A DNA stretch of 64,000 nt from Pseudomonadota bacterium (GCA_018971485.1 JAGXAQ010000007.1:1-64000), one strand, 5' to 3'. Positions 8,150 to 17,503 are shown, counted from the first letter of the stretch. The notes: generated from the letters alone by a model not told the origin. Made by a program: numbers and translations.

Positions 8150-9184
8150 TCAGGCCTTTCCTGCCTTTTCAGGTTCCTGGATGGCTTTTTTTAAAGCAAC
8201 GCGCCGAACTACAGGTGAGCCGATATAGGCCGAAGTAATTCCCATGCGATGATGTCCGAGTTCCTCGGCAAGCCGTAACCGGATCTGCTCTACTGTCAAC
8301 CTGACTGGCACTATCTCCTGCTGCTGGCGCAACGGGGGCACCCATCCCCACTGCTCACAGCGATCATTGGCCCAACCATGACGCAGGCCATGGCTTGTGA
8401 CACCCAGTCCCTTCCTGGTCAGACCATATTTCGCCATGGTATTGGAAAAGTGCCTGATAGCCTGGCGCTGCGTATACCGTAAATCGCTTAAATGGGATCT
8501 CCGGGAAGCAGTCATCCTCTTGGCCTCATCAAGCACCTGTCGCTGATAGGCTGTGCTAATCACCACATCGCGAACCCGCCCGCCTTTCGTGCCTTCAGTC
8601 ACATACAGCCTGTCCCCATAGTCAGCCCGCCAGGGCCGGATCGACACCGCTTCTTCCCGGCGAAGACCAAAGGCATGCATCATCTTAAGCTCCATGGCCA
8701 CATAAGGATCGTCCCGGGCTATCCATTCAAACACATATTCAGGGTCAATTCCTTTTTTCAGCCAGGATTTTTCTTCCAGGGCAACATAATGGCGCCTGAT
8801 TCGGGACGGATCGCGAACATAGCGGATACTTTCCTTGACCATGCCCCGCTTGCCTATGCACTCATTGGCAAACACACGTAAATTGGAAATCCGGTTCTGC
8901 AAAGTCGAAGCAGACAAACCTTGCTCCTCCCACCTAAGCATCACCCAATGGACATGTTTTTCCTTGAGGTTGCGCGGCATGACCCTGTACCCATTCGCCC
9001 ACAGCACCCGAAAGGTCAAAAACAGGTTATGCTTGAATACATCCTTGGTCAGATCAGCCACATAACGACCCCTGGTCTTCGGATCAAAACGGGTCTTGAT
9101 ATACCCCATCAACTCGGCTTTCCAGGACAGGTAAGTCGGGTGCGGGAAAGGGTGTGACGTTCTATTGTGCATGATTTTTCCCAT
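8150..9184 (-). CDS. Tyrosine recombinase / integrase
   Basis: A 344-residue integrase of the kind with a phage-integrase N-terminal SAM-like domain followed by an Integrase_1 catalytic domain. Visible catalytic parts are Arg in FGLRREEAVSIRP, HGLRHGWANDR for the H-x-x-R box, and GHHRMGITSAYIG for the second H and the nucleophilic Tyr. It cuts and rejoins DNA between attachment sites in the cytoplasm. ATG 9184 is preferred over the TTG at 9346: AAAGGGA sits about 8 bases upstream. The enzyme appears intact. No flanking direct repeats or tRNA gene could be identified, so the element's ends remain unknown. Confidence 0.8.
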   Translation of the reverse strand: MGKIMHNRTSHPFPHPTYLSWKAELMGYIKTRFDPKTRGRYVADLTKDVFKHNLFLTFRVLWANGYRVMPRNLKEKHVHWVMLRWEEQGLSASTLQNRISNLRVFANECIGKRGMVKESIRYVRDPSRIRRHYVALEEKSWLKKGIDPEYVFEWIARDDPYVAMELKMMHAFGLRREEAVSIRPWRADYGDRLYVTEGTKGGRVRDVVISTAYQRQVLDEAKRMTASRRSHLSDLRYTQRQAIRHFSNTMAKYGLTRKGLGVTSHGLRHGWANDRCEQWGWVPPLRQQQEIVPVRLTVEQIRLRLAEELGHHRMGITSAYIGSPVVRRVALKKAIQEPEKAGKA

Positions 9185-9215
9185 GACGGATTCCCTTTGT
9201 AACCGGAGCAGAAAG

Positions 9216-9539
9216 TCAGGACACCAGGCCAGCCAGACGCCGTAAACCATCCAAGTCCTCCTGTGGGGCCTGAGCGATATGTAAAACGCCCTCGCACTTA
9301 TTCCCACAGGAGACACGGACAAACCGGCCCAACGCCTTATTTTCAACTTCCTGGTGATTCAGCAGATCCTTGTATTTCTGGCCGGATCTACCTCCTGGGC
9401 TAGGACGCGGCACAAGGCCGCGATCATCCGGTTTTTGATACCGGAAAACAGATATCCCATCCTGCTGGCTTATCATGAAGGGGCCATTCCCTGCTGCGAC
9501 CACAAGGACCTCATGGGCATATAAGCCAGGACAGTTCAT
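9216..9539 (-). CDS. Small hypothetical protein upstream of the integrase
   Basis: A 107-residue frame ending 31 bases before the integrase start, in the same direction. It is not recognised. The second half is hydrophilic and helix-prone (KYKDLLNHQEVENKALGRF, then CGNKCEG, then QEDLDGLRRLAGL), which looks more like real protein than noise, but there is no good ribosome site before ATG 9539. It could be the first gene of the integrase transcript. Confidence is limited. Confidence 0.4.
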   Translation of the reverse strand: MNCPGLYAHEVLVVAAGNGPFMISQQDGISVFRYQKPDDRGLVPRPSPGGRSGQKYKDLLNHQEVENKALGRFVRVSCGNKCEGVLHIAQAPQEDLDGLRRLAGLVS

Positions 9540-10264
9540 AAAACGACCAGAAAGACTTGCTCAAAACATTCACCAGCCCGGACCCGGACCAAGGATACCA
9601 GGCAAAACCAGGCTTACCGAACTGGATAGAGCTTGACTTAAGACGACCCAGGCTCCCGGCTCAAGGGATGAACATCCCGAACCTGCAGAAGCCATAAAAT
9701 CCATACCTGAAAAAAAGGGATCATCCTGACCCCCTTTGCAAAAAGAACCCGGTCAATTAAAACCATTCAACGCTCACCTGAGCCAGCAAGACCCAAAATG
9801 GGACTAAAACACGAACTGACGGCATCTCATTCAGAAAAAGCTGCGCCTGGAACACCATATAACCGATGATGAAAAAAATGACACGGAACAGACCCTGCCT
9901 GAACACAACACAGGGCACATTAACCAGTGAAACACATGAAAAAGGCATAACCAGAAGATCCCGCCCAAACGGGCACAGATCCTGTATTGAACCACTTGAA
10001 ATGCTTGCCTTGAATCGTGGGCCAGCTGCACGACCGAATAACTCTTCGACAGGACCCATCATATCGAGACCGCCCCCTTTTTGTCAACACACACAATGAC
10101 AGGCTCCATCAGGCTGCTTTCTGGACAGGCCCCGCCCGTTCTTTGCTTCTCTTCCTATCTCCTTATCACATAGAACGGCATTCCATTCACCCTGCAAGAT
10201 CAGCTATGCTTATAGGCGCATTTGTGATTCATTTAACCTTATCACCAGAAGGATACGCTGCCAG
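9540..10264. other. Sparse region flanking the integrase module
   Basis: About 725 bases with no gene I can support. A 101-codon leftward frame (9757-10062) encodes a hydrophobic stretch, but its ATG lies inside a predicted -10 box, so it is doubtful. A weak hairpin AAAGGG/CCCTTT lies at 9714-9737. The leftward promoter at 10058-10087 and the K+ channel promoter must also lie here. Confidence 0.5.
10058..10087 (-). promoter_or_regulatory. Near-consensus sigma70 promoter, leftward
   Basis: On the minus strand a perfect TTGACA (10082-10087) is followed after 18 bases by TATGAT (10058-10063). Transcription would start near 10050 and run left toward the hypothetical ORF and the integrase, with about 500 bases of apparently non-coding leader. 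Confidence 0.5.
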
Positions 10265-11455
10265 ATGAACCTGTTCCGGGCTGAAACAGTACACCGGGCT
10301 GTGCGACGGATCTACCGGCATCTTAAGATGGCCCTGTGGTTTCCCCACGGACCCCTCGCCTTGCTGGTCCTCATCAGCGGGTTCATCCTGCTTCGCAACG
10401 AACTGGGGGCCGACTGGTCAACCGATCTGTACGAACTTGTCTATGGAGCCCGATATCTCCAGCCCATCCGGCTGCCTGCCATCCTCATCAGTGGCGGCAT
10501 GTTCATCATGGCTCCTGGCCTGCTGTTTCGCTCCCGTACTGCCTGGATCATGACCCTGTTGCTGCTGCTGTCCTCCTGTATCACGTATTTTTTCATCCAG
10601 CCAGCGCATGAATACCGTTCCCTGGCTTTTTTTGCATTCCTGCTTCTGGCCCTGCTTTTAAGCTGGAAACAGTTCAGCCGCTCCAGCATCGCCGCAAGCT
10701 GGCTTTTTACCGCCGCATCGGCTCTCATGCTCATTCTTTTTGCAACCTTCGGCAGCTATTACCTGGGTTCAGGCTACAATCCACCCATCACCAACCTGCT
10801 GACTGCCTTTTACTATTCCATGGTAACCATGAGTACCGTCGGTTATGGGGATATCACCCCAAAATCCCAGGATGCCATGCTCTTTACGGTCTCCATCATC
10901 ATTCTGGGCATCACTGTATTTGCTACCTCACTCACGGCAGTTATCGTTCCATTGGTCAACCAGAACCTGCAACGTCTCCTTAACCATAAAGGTCAACGCA
11001 TGAAACGAGAAAACCATTTCATTGTCATCGGCAGAACCCCTCTTGCCATCAATACCTGGCGTGAACTGACCAAGCGGGACTGCCCTGTCACCCTCATTAC
11101 CCGCGAAGCCATGGAGACCCATGAATTTGATGGGGCTGATCTCATTGTAGGCGATCCCAGTGACGAAAATGTCCTTCGGCAGGCAGGAGCAGACAAGGCA
11201 ACCGCCATTCTCGCCATGCTCACCGATGACTCAGAAAACGCCTTTGTCATTCTTGCGGCCAAGGAGGTCGGAGGGCAGGCCAAGACCATCGCAGCCGTCA
11301 ACGATGGGCGCCACCTCAAACGCCTGAAGCTCGTCCAGCCCGACGTCATTATTGCGCCCCAGGTTCTGGGAGGCGAACTTCTGGCAATGATTCTTTCCGG
11401 GGAGGAAATCACCCCTGATTTTGTCATGCAGCGCCTGCTCCATCAGGACAACTGA
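10265..11455 (+). CDS. kch: Kch-type potassium channel with RCK (TrkA-N) domain
   Basis: A 396-residue inner-membrane K+ channel subunit closely matching the layout of E. coli Kch. About six hydrophobic segments fill residues 20-240, with the selectivity filter TVGYGD at 191-196 between the last two. The cytosolic RCK domain follows, starting HFIVIGRTPLAINTW and containing AGADKATAILAMLTDD. AGAAGGA lies about 12 bases before ATG 10265. An internal in-frame ATG at 11000 (Met246) has AAAGG seven bases upstream; it would yield the RCK domain alone, as known for E. coli Kch. Direct neighbours do not suggest an operon. Confidence 0.85.
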   Translation: MNLFRAETVHRAVRRIYRHLKMALWFPHGPLALLVLISGFILLRNELGADWSTDLYELVYGARYLQPIRLPAILISGGMFIMAPGLLFRSRTAWIMTLLLLLSSCITYFFIQPAHEYRSLAFFAFLLLALLLSWKQFSRSSIAASWLFTAASALMLILFATFGSYYLGSGYNPPITNLLTAFYYSMVTMSTVGYGDITPKSQDAMLFTVSIIILGITVFATSLTAVIVPLVNQNLQRLLNHKGQRMKRENHFIVIGRTPLAINTWRELTKRDCPVTLITREAMETHEFDGADLIVGDPSDENVLRQAGADKATAILAMLTDDSENAFVILAAKEVGGQAKTIAAVNDGRHLKRLKLVQPDVIIAPQVLGGELLAMILSGEEITPDFVMQRLLHQDN

Positions 11456-11639
11456 TCCGGTATCACACAGGGTGCATTCCGGTACTGCCGCACCCGGCAG
11501 GCGATAAGGCCGAACCGAATGGCTGCATATGAATAAACCGCCTTCGCACAACAGATCCGGTCTCCAGCAGACCTTCAACCCAGACACTGCCAGAAAAACC
11601 CGTTTCTTGCTGCAGGCGGACCGCACATGATAAAATAAA

Positions 11640-11790
11640 ATCATCATTGGGGAGTAGCCGCCCTCCGGATACGACGAGAGGGGTTAGCGTCAACATTCCT
11701 GCTGTTTCATTCAGCATGGCGTTAACAAGTCCAGTTCTGGCGAGACCTTTGATCATGCACCTCATAGGGCTGGGAGCGCTGCATGATCAC
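11640..11790 (+). ncRNA. yybP-ykoY manganese riboswitch
   Basis: The conserved landmarks occur in order: GGGGAGTAGC at 11649-11658, GTCAACATTC near 11688-11698, GTTAACAAGTCC near 11721-11732 and GGCGAGACCTTTG near 11739-11751. The expression platform is visible as GATCATGCA (11751-11759), which overlaps the 3' strand of P1 and is the exact inverse of TGCATGATC (11780-11788). Family knowledge: this RNA binds Mn2+ and controls Mn exporters. The next gene is a UPF0016 transporter, so Mn2+ probably switches its expression. Confidence 0.85.
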
Positions 11791-11816
11791 TGGATGACAC
11801 CAGCCGGAGCTTCAAG

Positions 11817-12404
11817 ATGCACGCTTTTCTTGTTTCCCTCGGTATTGTCTTCCTGGCCGAAATCGGAGATAAAACCCAAATCCTGTCCCTGGCCCTGGCA
11901 TCGCGCTACCGCCAGCCTATTCCCATCACCTTGGGTGTCTTCAGTGCCACACTCATCAGCCACGCCCTGGCTGGAGGAATCGGGCGTATCCTGTCCCATG
12001 TTCTCAACCCGTCATGGCTGAACTGGGCCATCGTTGCCTCCTTCATCCTGATGGGAGTATGGATGCTTGTCCCGGATTCACCAGAGTCTGATGAAACTGC
12101 CGAAGAACCAAAACGCTGGGGGATATTCAACACCACCTTAATCCTGTTTCTGGTAGCCGAAATGGGAGACAGAACCCAGATAGCCACCCTGGCCCTGGCC
12201 GCCCGCTATCATGACTTCTTTGAGGTTGTCGCAGGGGCCACTTTGGGCATGATGCTCGCGAATGTCCCGGTCATTTACCTCGGCCGGCGTTTTTCTGGAC
12301 AGCTACCGGAAAAAACCATCCGGATCCTGACCGCTCTCATTTTCGTAACCATGGGGGCCATGGCGCTCCACCACGCCCTGACCCAGCAAAACAGTCTGCC
12401 CTGA
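11817..12404 (+). CDS. UPF0016/Gdt1 family Mn2+ (Ca2+) exporter
   Basis: A 195-residue membrane protein with two homologous halves, each with the signature acidic motif: AEIGDKTQILSLALASRY near residue 14 and AEMGDRTQIATLALAARY near 112, linked by a charged loop (SPESDETAEEPKR). About six transmembrane helices are expected. Family members (TMEM165/Gdt1, bacterial Mnx/MneA) export Mn2+ or exchange Ca2+/Mn2+ with H+. GGAG lies eight bases before ATG 11817. The upstream yybP-ykoY riboswitch strongly supports Mn2+ as the regulating and probably transported ion. Confidence 0.88.
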   Translation: MHAFLVSLGIVFLAEIGDKTQILSLALASRYRQPIPITLGVFSATLISHALAGGIGRILSHVLNPSWLNWAIVASFILMGVWMLVPDSPESDETAEEPKRWGIFNTTLILFLVAEMGDRTQIATLALAARYHDFFEVVAGATLGMMLANVPVIYLGRRFSGQLPEKTIRILTALIFVTMGAMALHHALTQQNSLP

Positions 12405-12813
12405 TCCGGAACAGAAAAACCGGCTTGATTCATTATAATCAGGAGAACCAGCTTCTAATTTCACTGGATGGGGAACTAATTGCATAAAAACGGGTCTGTA
12501 CCGGACAGGTTAAAAAATGAACCCGAAAATATCTGTCCAGCTGACTATCCGGATTTATGTCTCCTGAAAGACAAAACAGCTTTCCTTTTGTGACCGGACC
12601 TGCTTTCATGTCTTGACAAAAGACCAAAAAACCGGCCTTTAACGGATAGGCCCAAGACCAGATTGGTTCAAATGACCTGAAAAGAACAAGACACATGAAA
12701 TCCGTCATCTACGCTCCAAGCCGTCATGTGCAAGGTATCCACAAATCAAGATGATTCAGAAGGGTTCCGAATCATCCGGATGAATATTGTTCATTATGAA
12801 GAGGAATCAGCCT
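12405..12813. other. Intergenic region before the glucoamylase operon
   Basis: About 409 bases with no credible gene; an 89-codon leftward frame at 12439-12708 has no domain. A TTGACA at 12613-12618 is not followed by a good -10 box. The promoter of the sugar operon is presumably here. Confidence 0.45.
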
Positions 12814-15180
12814 ATGGCAAACACCCAGGATGTCACCCCACGAAACGATGCCCCTCGGGCCTTGTCTGTCTATCCGGCCTGGTCCTGTGCGAAAAAGGAT
12901 GCTATCGGCAAGGCACTCGGAACATCGCGCCTGTGGTTTACTTTGGCCCAGGGTATTGTGACCGAAGTCTATTTTCCCCGGCCCGATATCCCGCAACTCA
13001 AGGATCTTGGATTTATCATCGCCGATAATGCAGGTTTCTGGGTAGAACTTCGGCGAATGAACCAGTATTCTGTCAGCTGGCACGAAGATGTAATCCCCGC
13101 TATCACCCTGACTCACCGTCACGAGCGGTTCACCTTTACACTCAGGATCTGTGTCGATCCCGATCGGGATGTACTGCTGCTGGATTTTTCCCTTGAAGGC
13201 GAACCCGGCCTGTACCCCTATGTCCTGGCTGCACCAAGGCTCGGAGAAAACGCCACATCCAATCTGGCCCTGGCTGCCGACTGGGAGGGCCATCCTACCC
13301 TATGGGTCGAGCAGGGGCCCTTTGGTCTCGCCCTGATGGCAACAAACCGCCAGAACAGGACTGCCTTCATGGAACGTTCTGTAGGTGAGGTAGGCGTCAG
13401 TGACGGCTGGCAGGATTTCAACCAGAATGGCCGGATGAACTGGCATTATGCCAAGGCTGGTCCATCAGATGTGGCGCTCACCGCAAAACTCTCCCGGAGC
13501 GGAACACTGGCCTTAGGCCTTGGAAGCAGCAAGGAAGCCGCGGCCACCCTGGCCCTGCAGTCGCTGGCCGCAGGCTTTGAATCGCGATGGACAGGCTACA
13601 CCCAATCCTGGAAAAGCTGGCTGGATGGCATTCACCTGCCTGCCTTGCTCCAGAAACTCGACAAGGCATCCAGGCTGCTCATTTTCCGCTCTGCGGTCGT
13701 CATCAAGAGCCATGAGGATGCCACGTTTCCAGGAGCCTGTGTGGCAAGCCTGTCTGTGCCCTGGGGAGAAAGCAGCGTCAGCCGGGGAGGATATCATCTG
13801 GTCTGGTCACGCGATCTCGTTGAAACCGCTGGAGCCCTCATTGCATTAGGCTGCCTGAACGAGGCAAGACGTATCCTGCTGTACCTGATGGCCACCCAGC
13901 AGGCCAATGGCCACTGGCTGCAGAACCAGTGGCTGGGGGGCAAGCCTTTCTGGCAGGGGATCCAGCTTGATGAAACCGCCTTTCCGGTCCTGCTGGCCAG
14001 TGCCCTGGCAGAACAGGATGCCCTTGAAGGAATTGATGTCACACACATGACTCGCCAGGCCCTGCGCTTCATTGCACAAGAAGGCCCTACCACCTCCCAG
14101 GACCGCTGGGAAGAAGATGCCGGCATCAATACCTTTACCCTGGCAGCTGCCATTTCAGCCTTGGTAGAAGGCAGCCGTTTCCTGAAAGGGAAGGAAGCCG
14201 AATGTGCCCTGATGCTTGCTGATTCCTGGAATAGCCAGCTGGAAAAATGGACCTGGGCATCTGATACGGCCTTATCCAGAAAACTGGGAATAGACGGATA
14301 TTACATGCGTTGCGCTCCAACTGATACGCTCATTCATGATGGGGCAAGACATGAAGCCCTGCTCATCAAGAACCGTGCCCAGGATCCGGGACTTAAGGCA
14401 GATGAGCAACTCGCCGGGGATTGCCTTCAGCTTGCCCGCTATGGACTTCGCCTTGCAACGGATCCCGCCTTGATGTCCAGTATCCAGGGCATTGATGCCC
14501 TGCTCAAGACCGATACACCCAATGGACCCGTCTGGCACCGCTACAATGGGGATGGATACGGGGAACACCGTGATGGATCCCCTTTTGATGGCTGTGGAAG
14601 AGGCCGTGGATGGCCTTTGCTGACCGGAGAGCGAGGTCACTTCGCCCTGCTGGCCGGAGAAAACGCCAGGCCCTATCTTCGGGCCATGACCAGAATGACA
14701 GGGCCGGGAGGATTATTGCCTGAACAGGTCTGGGACAGTGATCCGATTCCAGAGCACGATCTGTTTCCCGGACAGCCAAGCGGGTCGGCCATGCCACTGG
14801 TCTGGGCCCATGCCGAATATATCAAGCTGGCATTAAGCCTGGCTTCCAAAGCACCAGTCGATAGGCCTGCACGCACCTTTGCCCGTTATGGCGGAAAAAA
14901 ACCGGTCCTGGATTATGCCCTCTGGCAGCCCAAGGTTCAGCTGCATGAACTGGCCCAGGGCCAGGCATTACGGTTCCTGCTCCCTGAACCCGCACTCGTA
15001 CACTGGGGGAAAAATGGCTGGAAAACCATCCAGGATGAGCCAACGCAGGACTGGGGCTTAGGCCACGTCGCTATCCTGGCCACATCAGGCTTTTCCCGTG
15101 GCACCACCATCGAATTTACCTTTTACTGGCCTCAATCGAATACCTGGCAACAGGAAGATTTTCAAATCAACATCACCTGA
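12814..15180 (+). CDS. Glycoside hydrolase family 15 glucoamylase/glucodextranase
   Basis: A 788-residue protein: an N-terminal beta-sandwich domain of the bacterial glucodextranase type (residues 20-270), then the (a/a)6 catalytic barrel. GYHLVWSRDLVETAGAL binds the substrate; the putative general acid is Glu433 or Glu434 in DRWEEDAGINTFTLAA and the base Glu606 in LTGERGHFALL. It should release beta-glucose from non-reducing ends of alpha-glucans. No signal peptide is seen, so it acts in the cytoplasm, on maltodextrin, isomalto-oligosaccharide or trehalose rather than external starch. GAGGA lies eight bases before ATG 12814; earlier in-frame ATG 12796 and TTG 12787 are less likely. First gene of a four-gene operon. 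Confidence 0.88.
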   Translation: MANTQDVTPRNDAPRALSVYPAWSCAKKDAIGKALGTSRLWFTLAQGIVTEVYFPRPDIPQLKDLGFIIADNAGFWVELRRMNQYSVSWHEDVIPAITLTHRHERFTFTLRICVDPDRDVLLLDFSLEGEPGLYPYVLAAPRLGENATSNLALAADWEGHPTLWVEQGPFGLALMATNRQNRTAFMERSVGEVGVSDGWQDFNQNGRMNWHYAKAGPSDVALTAKLSRSGTLALGLGSSKEAAATLALQSLAAGFESRWTGYTQSWKSWLDGIHLPALLQKLDKASRLLIFRSAVVIKSHEDATFPGACVASLSVPWGESSVSRGGYHLVWSRDLVETAGALIALGCLNEARRILLYLMATQQANGHWLQNQWLGGKPFWQGIQLDETAFPVLLASALAEQDALEGIDVTHMTRQALRFIAQEGPTTSQDRWEEDAGINTFTLAAAISALVEGSRFLKGKEAECALMLADSWNSQLEKWTWASDTALSRKLGIDGYYMRCAPTDTLIHDGARHEALLIKNRAQDPGLKADEQLAGDCLQLARYGLRLATDPALMSSIQGIDALLKTDTPNGPVWHRYNGDGYGEHRDGSPFDGCGRGRGWPLLTGERGHFALLAGENARPYLRAMTRMTGPGGLLPEQVWDSDPIPEHDLFPGQPSGSAMPLVWAHAEYIKLALSLASKAPVDRPARTFARYGGKKPVLDYALWQPKVQLHELAQGQALRFLLPEPALVHWGKNGWKTIQDEPTQDWGLGHVAILATSGFSRGTTIEFTFYWPQSNTWQQEDFQINIT

Positions 15181-15192
15181 AAGGAGCCCATC

Positions 15193-15978
15193 ATGATTGG
15201 GATTGATTTATCCGGCCGTCGCGCACTGGTCACTGGAGCAAGCTCAGGACTGGGCCGCTCCATTGCCTGCCACCTGGCCCGGTGCGGTGCCAGGGTTGCC
15301 ATCAATTACCTCAAGGATGGCAAAGCTGCTGACGCTGTTGTAAGCGAAATCAGGCAGTCAGGTGGAGAGGCATTTGCCGTACAGGCCAATGTCAGTGAAA
15401 AGACGGAAGTGGACCGTCTTTTTTCCGCAGTGGACACGACATTGGGAGGGCTGGATATCCTGGTCAACAATGCCGGCATGGATGGCCTGCGCGAAAACTG
15501 TGCCCAGAGCGAACCGGACCACTGGGAATCGGTCCTGAAAGTTGATTTGTTCGGTCCTTATTACTGTACCCGGCAGGCCCTTTTACGCATGCAACCCCAG
15601 AAAAAAGGGGTCATCCTCCAGGTCACCTCCGTTCATGAATTCATTCCCTGGGCAGGCTATAGTGCCTATACCAGTGCCAAGGCAGCCTTATCCATGTTTA
15701 CCAAAAGCGTGGCCCAGGAAGTCGCCCAGGAGGGGATTCGCGTCCTTGCCATTGCCCCCGGAGCCATCCAGACTCCCATCAATCAGAGTGTCTGGGGCAA
15801 TCCGGACACCCTGCGGGATCTGGATCTCAAGATCGCCATGAACCGGCTGGGCCAGCCCGAGGAAATCGGGCGCGTGGCAGCTTTTCTGGTTAGCGATCTG
15901 GCAAGTTACATCACCGGTACGACCGTGGCCGTGGATGGCGGCATGCTCATTTATCCGGATTTCAGTCATGGCGGCTGA
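15193..15978 (+). CDS. Glucose 1-dehydrogenase-like SDR
   Basis: A 261-residue classical SDR, the length of Bacillus glucose 1-dehydrogenases, with the same C-terminal form (...DGGMLIYPDF). TGASSGLG binds the cofactor, VNNAG stabilises it, and the catalytic Tyr159-x3-Lys163 lies in YTSAK. The likely reaction is beta-D-glucose + NAD(P)+ to gluconolactone. Its position 12 bases after a glucoamylase gene supports glucose as substrate, since that enzyme releases free beta-glucose. AAGGAG precedes ATG 15193. It overlaps the GMC gene by 11 bases. Confidence 0.8.
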   Translation: MIGIDLSGRRALVTGASSGLGRSIACHLARCGARVAINYLKDGKAADAVVSEIRQSGGEAFAVQANVSEKTEVDRLFSAVDTTLGGLDILVNNAGMDGLRENCAQSEPDHWESVLKVDLFGPYYCTRQALLRMQPQKKGVILQVTSVHEFIPWAGYSAYTSAKAALSMFTKSVAQEVAQEGIRVLAIAPGAIQTPINQSVWGNPDTLRDLDLKIAMNRLGQPEEIGRVAAFLVSDLASYITGTTVAVDGGMLIYPDFSHGG

Positions 15979-17503
15979 TCTTGACGCAGATATCCTGATT
16001 ATCGGCAGCGGAGCAGGCGGGGGCACCCTGGCCCGGGCCCTGGCTCCTAGCGGCCTGTCCATCCTGGTTCTGGAACGCGGAGACTATTTGCCCCGGGAAA
16101 AGGAAAACTGGGATGCCTCGTCTGTCTTTCAGACCCATCGCTATCATACCGATGAACACTGGTATGACCGCACCAACGAACCTTTCTCGCCGATCACGGG
16201 ATATCAGGTAGGAGGGAACACCAAATTTTATGGGGCGGCGCTTTTACGACGCCGGGTCCAGGATTTTGAAAGCCGCACCCACGTCGACGGAACAACGCCC
16301 GCCTGGCCTCTTAAATATGATGATTTTGCGCCCTATTATGACCAGGCGGAATCGTGGTATTTCGTTCATGGAACAACCGGGCTGGATCCGAATGAACCCC
16401 CCCGCCTGGCCTATCCCTACCCCGCCTTGATGCAAGAACCCAGAATGGAAGCTATCCGCCTGGCCCTTCTAAAACAGGGACTGCATCCATTCCCCTTGCC
16501 CATGGCCTTGAACCGGAATGAAAGCGATCCCAGGAAAAGTCCTTGCATCCGCTGCGATACCTGTGACGGATTCCCCTGCCTGCTGCATGCCAAGGGGGAT
16601 GCTGAAACCTGTGGCATTACACCGGCCCTGGCTTATCCCAATGTGACACTGCTGACCCGAACCCGTGTCCTGCGCCTGCTAAGCAGCAAAGGGCGGCACC
16701 TTACAGGAGTAGAAGCACAAGGCCCTGATGGACCCCGGTGTTTCAGGGCAAAAATGTATGTCCTTGCTGCAGGCGCCATCCATTCAGCTGCCCTGCTCCT
16801 CCAGTCCGCCTGCGATGCAGCTCCGCAAGGCCTGGCCAATCGCTCTGACCAGGTTGGCCGCAATTACATGTGCCACCTGAATAGTGCCTGCATTGCCCTT
16901 GATCCCAGAAAAGCCAATCCAACCCTGTTTCAGAAAACACTCGCCATCAATGATTTTTATGATGACTCCCGAAACCCTGGCTTCCCCTTTCCCCTGGGCC
17001 ATATCCAGAACCTGGGCAAAGTCACCCCTGCCATCCTGCATGCCCAGCGCCCCCGCCTTCCTTCAGCATTATGCACCTGGATAGCCAGGCACTCTGTCGA
17101 TTGGTGGCTGACCACCGAAGATCTGCCCCACCCGGATAACCGGGTCATCCTCAAACCTGACGGCCATATCCAGTTATGCTACCGTCCCAGCAATGAAGAA
17201 GCCCACCTGCGCCTGCTCGTACAGTGGAAAAAGATCCTGCGCCAGCTCGGCTTCATCGGAGTCTTCTTTGAACGCATGGGAATTGGTGCGGTCGCCCACC
17301 AGGTCGGTACCCTGCGTTTTGGCGACCATCCGGAGCAAAGCGTACTCAACCGTGACTGCCGTACCCACGATATTGACAATCTCTATGTGGCTGATGCCTC
17401 ATTCATGCCTTCCATTTCGGCAGTCAACCCGTCCTTGACCATCATGGCCAATGCCCTGCGCATAGCCAGCCATCTGGGCCAGAAAGCGGCTGAAGGCCTG
17501 TGA
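15968..17503 (+). CDS. GMC family FAD oxidoreductase
   Basis: A 511-residue glucose-methanol-choline oxidoreductase. The FAD-binding motif GSGAGGG spans residues 13-19, LERGDYLPRE follows, and the catalytic pair is His444 (VAHQVGT) and Asn487 (SAVNPSLTIMANALR). A cysteine cluster CIRCDTCDGFPC lies near residue 195; similar clusters occur in GMC proteins of unknown substrate. No Tat or Sec signal is present, so it is cytoplasmic or membrane-associated. ATG 15968 overlaps the glucose dehydrogenase stop; an upstream ATG at 15935 lies inside that gene. The operon suggests a sugar or polyol substrate and electron transfer to a quinone or cytochrome, which is inference. Confidence 0.83.
   Translation: MAADLDADILIIGSGAGGGTLARALAPSGLSILVLERGDYLPREKENWDASSVFQTHRYHTDEHWYDRTNEPFSPITGYQVGGNTKFYGAALLRRRVQDFESRTHVDGTTPAWPLKYDDFAPYYDQAESWYFVHGTTGLDPNEPPRLAYPYPALMQEPRMEAIRLALLKQGLHPFPLPMALNRNESDPRKSPCIRCDTCDGFPCLLHAKGDAETCGITPALAYPNVTLLTRTRVLRLLSSKGRHLTGVEAQGPDGPRCFRAKMYVLAAGAIHSAALLLQSACDAAPQGLANRSDQVGRNYMCHLNSACIALDPRKANPTLFQKTLAINDFYDDSRNPGFPFPLGHIQNLGKVTPAILHAQRPRLPSALCTWIARHSVDWWLTTEDLPHPDNRVILKPDGHIQLCYRPSNEEAHLRLLVQWKKILRQLGFIGVFFERMGIGAVAHQVGTLRFGDHPEQSVLNRDCRTHDIDNLYVADASFMPSISAVNPSLTIMANALRIASHLGQKAAEGL

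Noticed and set aside
9714-9737. AAAGGG/CCCTTT hairpin as a terminator
   Set aside because: The stem is only 6 bp with a 12-base loop and no T-run.
9757-10062. Possible leftward 101-residue membrane protein
   Set aside because: Its start codon lies in the -10 box of a strong promoter and the sequence has no family resemblance; hydrophobicity alone is not enough.
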